DNA of 48,584 nt. Source: Daldinia sp. FL1419. Lineage: Eukaryota > Ascomycota > Sordariomycetes > Xylariales > Hypoxylaceae. The notes beneath the pieces were generated by a model that saw only the letters and a program-made list of their open reading frames with translations, did not search any database and was not told the origin of the DNA. This document shows positions 40,692-48,584 of the stretch, piece by piece (the first letter of the stretch is position 1; the number at the start of each line of letters is the position of its first letter). A program made the position numbers and the translations under genes. The DNA is taken from positions 1-48,584 of the forward strand of contig MU623538.1 in assembly GCA_025201765.1 (NCBI GenBank). The letters run 5' to 3'.

Positions 40692-43439
40692 TCATGACCA
40701 GGTCTTTGGCCCGAATGTTTCTCCGTCAGCTACAAAGCTCTTGATTGCCATCCCGGTCTGATCAAGTGTATCAAACACGTCATAATTCCCGTACCACTTG
40801 GGTAACTTGGCGGAGGTGAGATAAAGCGTGAAAAAAATAATAATAGTCGAGATCGCCAAGCCAACATCCAAGCCTGCCGACGTGATATAGTTATATTGCA
40901 TCCACCAGCCGCTCCACCTTCGCTTGATGTAGTAGTTGAATATGAAGCCCACCGTGCCCCAACAAAGATATGTGTAAGCTGTGGCAGGAGGGATCCAACC
41001 CGATCCTCCGAAGATAAGCGGCATATTTATGAAGCGAAACATCGACTTCGGGGCGCGACGGGCTAGGAACCAAGTAATTACGGGGGTGATAGCACCCACG
41101 AGCCAGAACCACTGCAGCGAGGAGTAGATGGCATCGCCACTGAACACTACGGATTTCTTAGTAACGCTCTTCGTGACCCAGGGCGTCGCGTAATCCTAAG
41201 ATCTACTTACTTCGCGCGGGACCGATAGCACCCCATATGATGGATGCGGTATAAAAAACTCTTCCGTTAGGACATACGTAGTTATCGGGCTGATCGTCGG
41301 AGCAGATATCGGGGATGGTCCCCAAGGCCCAATTCATGACGCCGATCTGTACGATAGCCGACCATAAGGACGCAACCAGCTGCGACCAGAACATAGTACG
41401 GGGAGGTACTTTCATGTAATGGCCGAGTTTGAGGTCTTGAGCAAAATACTATAGTATGTGATTAGCGGTCGAGCTTCTATCGGTACGGTCCGGCGAGTTG
41501 AAAGGCACGATTCACCAGCTCGCTTCCGGATTGCCTGGTATAAGATAAACTTGCCAGAGATGCACTTACGAGAGCTTGTTGCATGCAGATATAACCGTAG
41601 TTTTTAAACATCATCATGGCTAAAGGATGACCAGGTAACATGTATCCGATGATGAATTCGGTTAATACGTTTAGTCCGAGCTGTATATTGGTGATGGCCT
41701 GTATAATGCCTATCGGGATGGTCCATACCAACGGAATTATGATGCAGACGACATAGGCCCACGCAGGAAATCCCGTGGGCCAAGCACAGCACACAACGAA
41801 TGATAACCCAATCATTATAGCAAAGAGCGCAAGGTACCACCAATCCTCGGCATCCTTGTACTTCCTCATTAGTTTCATATGGACGTCATCCTCTTGCCTG
41901 CGGGCAAGCTTGAACTGGGAGACAAGTTGTTTCCCGTGGTATAGTACGACGTGAACAACTACGGCGGCGACGGCGGCGAATGACATGCCATAGGTAAGGG
42001 CAAACTGAGTAGATAGAAATAAGGGGGAATATTCGTGGTACTTTTGTTCGTTGAAGGTTAAATCGTCGTTCAAGATTCTTGAGACATTGTAAACGGCACC
42101 GGTATTGTCAAAGGCGCTAGATGACTGGACAACAAAGTAGTCGGCGTACCAGGTACCAGAGAAGTGTAAGCCCATAGATACGACAATACAGAAGATGACT
42201 ACGCCTGCTACGGCGTTGGCTACGGCGTGGAAAGGCGGGACGAGCGGAGATAGTGCATATCCGGAGATGACGGTCCAGTCCAAGGTTGTCGGCAAGAGGC
42301 CGTACCCGTGTAAACCCCCAAAGATCTTGTTAATAACGACATTCTTAGGGGCAGCCCAACATACGAACGTGAAGTATGACAGCCCCTGGAAAATCCAGCC
42401 CGGAAACCAATACCACACAAACCCGCCTATCATCACATATAGGAACCATCTATATCGGCTGATTCTCCATCCATTCGACTCAGCGGGATCGGAAGGCGCA
42501 TGATCATGGAGTGCGTAGAATAATGAGGCGTTGACGAGGTCGGAAGGCCATATCATCGCAGCTGGCCAAACAAGGAAGCGTCTGGCTAGCCCGGCTAGGC
42601 CGTATCCCGTGCAGAGCGTTGTGATACCGAATAGGATTTGGAAACCCCAGCCAAAATGCTGCTTATCTTTTTTCTACGAATTAGTTGGGATGCAAACCAA
42701 CGATTCAAGATACAACTCACAGAAGACTTGCTGGGCGATCAGGACGTCGGTAGCATATAGGAAGCCTCCGCCGTAAGCGGCCTGGTCAGGTTTTAGTTTC
42801 TACCTATCCGAGCATTTCCCCCCCCAAGACTCACATTCGACATGGCGACTATAATGACATGCTCCTTGAAATTAAAATTTCCAGGCTTGAGGTTGAACTT
42901 TACCCCCCATATGTTAAATTGCCGGTCAGGGAATATCAAGTCCCATCCTAGGCCAATGGGGTACGCGATTAGCTGGATAACATACGTGGTGATTTGTATG
43001 GTAGGGTTCTTTAGGGAAAAGAGCATGTTCACTGCCGAGCCCGCGGTGCACAAGATCAAACCGATTACCCAGGCACGAATCGTGTTGGCCGGCAAGTCGA
43101 CGTCGTAGTTTCTGACCGCGGCGCGCACCTTTTCGTTTATTTAGACATCTAAGCAAGCCTCGGGCGACTAGGGTAGAAACCTACCTCGGGGTAAGGACTA
43201 TTTTCTTCGAGCAAGGCCGTCTCGACCTCAACACCCTTCTCAGCATCGCCGGAAGCAAGATCTGCATCGACATCGTTGAGTTCTTCTATTGGTAAGTTGG
43301 GATCGGGCTTGCGCTGTTCTTCGAAGCCTTTAAGCGTGTCGAGGGCCTCAACACCGGTGACCTCTACCACCTCGGTGGAAGAGATACTGGCCGGAGTAAT
43401 CTCTTCGGCAACGGCACGTTTACGAAAGTTGAAAACCAT
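40692..43439 (-). CDS. Oligopeptide transporter, OPT family (Isp4/Mtd1-like)
   Basis: A proton-coupled plasma-membrane importer of small peptides. Six exons, 43439-43185, 43128-42835, 42781-42721, 42666-41570, 41448-41211 and 41146-40692, give 799 aa, normal for the family. After an acidic cytosolic N-terminus, family blocks appear in order: ITTYVIQLIAYPIGLGWDLI, FNLKPGNFNFKEHVIIVAMS, AYGGGFLYATDVLIAQQVFY, FGWGFQILFGITTL, MIWPSDLVNASLFYALHD, GYMLPGHPLAMMMFKNYGYI, QQALYFAQDLKLGHYMKVPP and RMFSGDAIYSSLQWFW. Many hydrophobic spans fit 12-16 helices. The acceptor of intron 3 is a purine-rich aaaaaag, because the nearer tag gives a stop; the last acceptor gtag restores PARMFSG. The ATG at 43439 is the first in frame. 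Confidence 0.94.
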
Positions 43440-45294
43440 GTTGATGCCCGGGAGAAGAGTTGCAATGATGTCAGCAAGCAATGCTCATGTTTAGCCTGAC
43501 TGTAGCACAGCAGAAGAGGGAAGTGAGCAGAGGGTAGAGCCTAGGCCCGAGACTAATAGGGATCGCATGTTACTTTATACCGGTGTAGATCAGGCCAAAA
43601 GCGACAGTAGGTATGTGTCACCAACGTGTTTGGTAGAACCTGAGTGCGACCCCGTAGGTGATATCAGTTCTCCCACATGTCGTCCAAACCGGGCCGGGGT
43701 AAGACCGTAAGCTGTGATACAGAGAAGTAGTTGATAAGCTAACGAGTGGTATCCCCGACGTGGGGAACTGGTGTTGGACTACCTTGAATATGGAATGCCA
43801 CGGCCATGGGGGAGACGGGTATGTATACATACATATACCCTGGCCATGGGTAACCCGCCTAAATTGGATATCCCCAAGTGGATGGGATAGCCGCGACGCA
43901 ACGAGGTGTACCGCCGTGATATACTTAGCCATTTGGGTACATGCATATTATCCTGGGCGGGTCCGTGTCCATTATTCGTTGCTTCCATCCGTCTAAGTAG
44001 AACTAAGAAGAGGTGTTTCCGTCCGTAGACCTTTACTTTTACCCCTTTAATTCTTACGGGTGTAGCTCGTGCGCGTACTCGAGAGAAGATGCTTCGTACC
44101 AAGATGGTGGGATTCCAAGATACGTACTGAAAGATATCTATCATAAGCAATCATATCATGCTATCCCCTATTCCCCTTTATCCCTAGAAAAACATATGAT
44201 AAGTGATAACAAGTGATGACCACTAAACGATGCGCCCAATCAGCACGATGCGAGAGATAACTCAACCCTGAGACAACTTGACTGAGGCGTCTAGCGACGC
44301 GTCTCTATGGACTCGTCGCGAGGTGGCAATTCGAACCCATGGGTAGACTTCGCCAAGACGAACCCCAGAAAGGGGCTGAGTAGATGCGAGGCTCTTATTT
44401 AAATCGCATTGGAACAATTTCCGACATGGATTGCCGTTGCCATCGCTATTAACTTTGTCACGATTTCGCATGTAACCGCGAGTGCAAGAGCTGTAGCCCC
44501 ACAAGACCAATCAGAATTGATATCCGAAGAGATAAGAATAACTACGTAGGTATATACTTACCTATTCGTACCCGTCGTATGGAAGCGCTGCTTACATGTA
44601 TTTTCCATGGCTTGGCAGATTCGGTCCGACCCAGCTCAGATTTGCGATGCCCTATGCTCCGTCCCCGGCCACATATATACCTGCGTCAATCCAAACCGTG
44701 ATAGATCAAACACCCGTCTGTAGATATATAGGTACGTAGATAGTCTCGTGATACGACGAAGACGGGATTGGTAGTCTAGTATTCTCTGAACACACCATCT
44801 CGTAGTATATTCAAGAATCGAGGCCTGCGTATGGTTGCTTGGCTCAACAGCAACCATTTAACCGGTTAATGAACTGGGCGACGTATGGTTATTTCTGTCC
44901 GCTTCTGAACCGGCAATCTCAATATATTCAACCATTTTTAATAGTTTGTTATTTTCAGAGAACTTCCCGGGGAGATAATAAGTAAGGCTCGAAATAGAAC
45001 TTTTAGGTAGTATGCAATATTCGGCACGCCGCACAAATACACACATTATAGCCACACATATATTATGCGTATGTGGCTTCAGGTCGAGTAGTGGGATCAC
45101 GAGTGAACGTCAAGTTGCAATGCGTTTCCTAACTAAGTTCTCAGCAGACAAATAAGACATCTATCATCCAGGGTATCCCTGTAGATAGAGGCAGGCAAGT
45201 TCCATACACCCCCAAGTACTATGTAGGTTCAAGGCTGGGGTGATTCGCAGAAGGTAGTCGTAAGCGGTAAGGTACCTAAGAGCAAATTAACCGG
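43440..45294. other. Spacer between transporter and molybdopterin synthase genes
   Basis: About 1.85 kb with no supported gene; open frames here lack domain-like sequence and splice context. A palindromic patch CGGGTATGTATACATAC near 43818-43840 is bracketed by GGCCATGGG and CTGGCCATGG. A TTCGAA-containing stretch near 44328 looks superficially like a tRNA B box but has no matching stems. The first few hundred bases hold the transporter promoter. Confidence 0.4.
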
Positions 45295-45873
45295 TTAGGA
45301 ATTGAAAGTTCCTTTTGTGCCATCTCTATTGGCTCTCCAAACGCCGTCTTCGCCTTCAAATTCTTCCCTCTTCCAGACTTCAACACGTTCTTTACAGTCT
45401 TCGAGGGCTCGTTCTCCAGCTCGCCACGCAGCTTGCCTATGCGGGGCAGATACTGCTACAAGTATACTCTCCTCCCCGATAGGTACGCTTCCAAGACGGT
45501 GAACCATGGCTATTGCGATGAGGCCATACTCGACACGGATCTCTTTGCATATGGACAGCATAGTACGCAAGGCCAGCGGATTGTAAGCAGAGTATTGGAG
45601 CTCTTTGACCGGCTTGCCGCTGAAGTTATCGCGTGTGGTACCTGCGAATTAATGAGGATATAGGCCAAAAGAGGTAATCATGACTTTTTGACGATATGGT
45701 AAGATGGTAAGACAGTATGGTGTGACTAACTAACCCGCAAACATGATTATTGCACCTGCTTGAGGGTTACGAACCCTATCCATAATATTATTCACGTTGA
45801 GATAGTTGTGTGTCAGTCCAACATAACAGCCATCCTCTTTTATTTCATCTGTTTCTATTGTTTGGTAATCCAT
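45295..45873 (-). CDS. Molybdopterin synthase catalytic (large) subunit, MoaE/MOCS2B
   Basis: Forms molybdopterin from precursor Z with sulfur delivered by the small subunit (MOCS2A/MoaD); in Aspergillus nidulans the gene is cnxH. It serves nitrate reductase and other Mo-enzymes. Two exons, 45873-45735 and 45641-45295, give 161 aa; the 93-nt intron joins IIMFAG to TTRDNFSGKPVKELQYSAYN. Family marks: GAIIMFAGTTRDNF, LQYSAYNPLAL, IAMVHRLGSVPIGEESILVA, SAPHRQAAW and the active-site lysine segment VEVWKREEFEGEDGVWRAN. Length and ends fit a complete protein. It is the last intact gene before the AT-rich flank, whose edge lies under 100 bp upstream. Confidence 0.95.
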
Positions 45874-46043
45874 TCTCTTGATATACCTATTTATGTAGGT
45901 ACCTTAGGTAGATAAATGGATATGTAAAATTTGGTGATAGAAATTAGGTGATAAAGATGATAAAGATAAAAAATAATATAATTAGGATGAAATCTATATT
46001 ATATTATAATGGAATATGGGGATTTAATAAAATTATTAATATT

Positions 46044-46080
46044 AAATAAGAATTCTAATAGCTCTTATAAGATATTGTTA
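46044..46080 (-). repeat. RIP-mutated fragment of the 400-bp element
   Basis: TTAAATAAGAATTCTAATAG is followed by CTCTTATAAGATAT. Reference bases in the copy at 4227 are TTGAACAGGAGCTCTAATAG and CTCCTGCAGGATAT; nearly all differences are G to A or C to T. It shows that the family extends beyond the left cluster. Confidence 0.5.
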
Positions 46081-48024
46081 GATTAGTAAGCCTGAAAATA
46101 ACATGGAAAAATTCTCTCCCTTATAACAATTCTATAAAAAAACCTTATTATTCTATTTTAGAATTTTAATAAAAATAATAATAACTTAAATTCTATAATT
46201 ATAATTTTTATATATATAATATAATAATTAAGAATCTTAATTATATCATAATATAAATATATAATTATTATTAATTTAATTATATTACATAAATATATAT
46301 TTAATATAATTTTAATTATATTTAATTAAATAATATTATCTAAAAATATTATAAAAAAATTAATTATTTATAATTATTAATTAAAAAATAAAAAATTAAA
46401 CACTTATAATTATAATTTATAATTTAAATATATAAAATTAATTAAATTTAAATAATATTAATTTTAAAAGAAAATTTTTATTATTTTTATTTTTTTATTT
46501 AATATAATTAAATATTAAAAATTATAAAATTAATTTTAATAATCTAAATAATTTATTAATCTTTAAAAAAAAAGATGAAATAATATAAAAAATATATTTA
46601 ATAATTTAATTTTAAATATTTACCTTTATAATATAAATTAATTTATATTAATTAAAAAATTTCTTTATTGTGGGAATGTTAGTTATGTAACCATAATGAT
46701 ATAAACCTATTTTAATCTTATATTTAATTTTACATATTTTGATTTCTAATTAAAATACATTCTTTTTTAAAATAATTATTTTTAATTAAATTAATTTAAA
46801 TATTTTTATTTTTATTATTATATATAATAATACCTTATTTATTTAATATTAATTAATAATTAATAATAAATTAATTATAAATTAATTAGGTACTTAAAAG
46901 AAAAAAAATAATTTTAATGCTAAATTTTAATGAAAAAAAGCGAACAACCTTAAGATTTCATATTCTAATATATAATCTTAAATTTAAAATTTTATATTAT
47001 TATATATAATTTTAAGAACAATTTATATTAATTTAAAATTTTTAAAAAGTAAAAATAATTTTAACATTAAATTTATAATCTAAAATACATATCTATCACA
47101 TATAAATAAATAATATTAAAGTTTCTTTTATTAATAAAATAATCTTAAAAAAATTTATACTAATTGATTTACTATATATCTATCACATATTTATATTTAT
47201 AATATATATTTATATTTATTATAATATTATAATATATTAAAAGAAAACAATAATATTAAAATTATATTATATTTTTACTTTACTAACAAACTTTAAACTC
47301 CATCTGAAATTTTTTTCCAACCCCACCTAAAAAGTTTTATATATTACAATTATTATTACCTAAAAATTTAACATTTAAAGAAAGAATAATTTAATATTTT
47401 ATAAAATAATTTTATAAAATAAAATTAATATAATTTCTTTTTACAATAATACATTCACTTATTTTTTTCATTATTTTTTTATTATAATAATTAATCTTTT
47501 TATTATTTTAATTATAATATTATACTTTACTTATTCTTTTTAAATTTATTATAATTAATATTTAATATAATTAAATTAATAAAAAAATTTTAATTAAAAT
47601 ATATTAATAATAAATAATTAAATATTAACTTTAATATAAATAATATAATAATTATTTTAATAATCCAAATTAATATATATATAATTAAAAATATAATAAA
47701 CTACAATAAAAACATAATTAATAAAGGTTTGTGATATATTTTTAAAAATAATTTCTATAATTGGATTCTAACTTATTTTATTAAAATTTAATATCTATTA
47801 TATATTAAAATTAAAGAATATTTTAAATTTTATAATATTTTTATTAAAATAATATAAAATAACTTATATATACTTACAATTATTATTAATATAAATTTAT
47901 TTTTTAAATTTTTTTAAAATAAAATAAATAATTTATTAAAAATCTACCCTTTTAAATTTAAATCTTTAATTAATCTAATATATTTACATTTATTAAAAAT
48001 TATAATAAAGGTTATTATAATTAA

Positions 48025-48327
48025 AATAAAACCAATAATAATAACATTAATATTGCAATTTCCAATTGTAATTATATAAACTTATCCAATATAATTTATA
48101 AACCCTTAACCAATATTTTAAGTACCTTAGCCAATTCTAGCACCTCAATTAGTTCTAATATCCTAGCCAGTTCTAACACCTTAACAAGCTCCATAAGTTC
48201 CTCAAGTACCACAACAATTAATTCCTCTGATACAATAATAATAAACAATTTTTCAAATATTTTAAATACCTTAATAAATTTAAATAATTCTTTAATATCA
48301 ATTAATCCAAATATTCTTAATAAATAA
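48025..48327 (+). pseudogene. Relic open stretch rich in Ser, Thr, Asn and Ile
   Basis: One frame stays open for 100 codons in DNA where stops are otherwise very frequent. It lacks an ATG. The middle reads NSSTSISSNILASSNTL and SSISSSSTTTINSSD, derived from degenerate GTTCTAAC/CTTAAC-type repeats (48100-48230). It may be a decayed Ser/Thr-rich cell-wall or repeat-encoded protein, or simply a degenerate tandem repeat with a TCT/AGT-biased frame. Confidence 0.35.
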
Positions 48328-48584
48328 TTTTATATAATAAAATTAATATATAAATAATATAAAAATTTAATTAAAAATAATATAATAATTTATTATAAAA
48401 TTATTTATTTATAGATAAGAAGAATAATTGGTAATATAAAGATTTTAATTTCTTAATTTATTAATTAAATTATATCTTAATAATAATTTTAAATTTAAAA
48501 ATAAAAAATATAAAATATTAAATAAATAAATTTAAATCTTTTTATTTTATTATTATAAATTTGAAATTAAATCTAATTTATATA

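Larger units (their letters stand above)
45950..48584. other. AT-rich, gene-free flank (RIP-like isochore)
   Basis: From about 45.95 kb the sequence becomes extremely A/T-rich to the window end, with stop codons dense in all frames except for one 100-codon stretch (48025-48327). It includes a heavily AT-shifted piece of the 400-bp element at 46044-46080. Composition matches the left flank. Confidence 0.75.

Noticed and set aside
44290..44380. Possible tRNA on the minus strand (GGTTCGAATTGCC-like B box)
   Set aside because: No A box at the right distance and the T-arm and acceptor stems do not pair.
43618..44510. Several open frames of 80-120 aa on both strands
   Set aside because: Overlapping, no conserved motifs, no plausible introns; probably chance.
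1..48584. CRISPR arrays, operons, phage or bacterial defence systems
   Set aside because: The window is eukaryotic (spliced genes); no regularly spaced repeats with unique spacers were seen.

Overview
The window looks like a chromosome segment of a filamentous ascomycete (Pezizomycotina, probably a Sordariomycete; the class is inference). The evidence is spliced genes with short introns (about 50-150 nt) carrying GT..AG ends and CTAAC-like branch points, fungal-type housekeeping proteins, and a gene-bearing core (about 9.0-45.9 kb) of ordinary composition set between very AT-rich, nearly gene-free flanks (1 to about 5.5 kb and about 45.95 kb to the end). The flanks hold relics whose stop codons and repeat differences are almost all C:G to T:A changes, as expected from repeat-induced point mutation (RIP).

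Left flank (1-8.8 kb): AT-rich DNA, a RIP-broken coding relic (1278-1676), a cluster of about 400-bp elements flanked by TA that are nested in both orientations, a decayed PIF1-type helicase C-terminus (5656-5865), G-rich and GATTGG-containing repeats, and a 473-bp inverted-repeat element.

Core: I rebuilt gene models by joining exons in frame. In order they are alkaline ceramidase (-), TMF1/Sgm1-like golgin (+), gankyrin/Nas6 proteasome chaperone (-), PRP46/PLRG1 splicing factor (+), ORC1 (-), an uncharacterised 610-aa protein (+), prefoldin subunit 5 (-), CTP synthase (-) and cytosolic phenylalanyl-tRNA synthetase alpha subunit (+). After a perfect-ended 770-bp TA-flanked element come a long F-box protein (+), an uncharacterised protein with a duplicated LMSWWP motif (+), a short-chain dehydrogenase (+), an oligopeptide transporter (-) and the large subunit of molybdopterin synthase (-). 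Neighbours mostly alternate in strand, giving several divergent promoters of about 0.6-1.3 kb and tight convergent 3' ends. The genes are mostly unrelated housekeeping functions, not a pathway cluster.

I did not find a convincing new multi-gene system. The most unusual features are very small exons needed to restore conserved motifs (9 nt and 8 nt in CTP synthase, 14 nt in gankyrin, 15 nt in the ceramidase), one GC-AG intron, and three families of TA-flanked inverted-repeat elements, one of which is extremely AT-rich inside but keeps perfect 40-bp ends. No tRNA, rRNA or CRISPR array was recognised.
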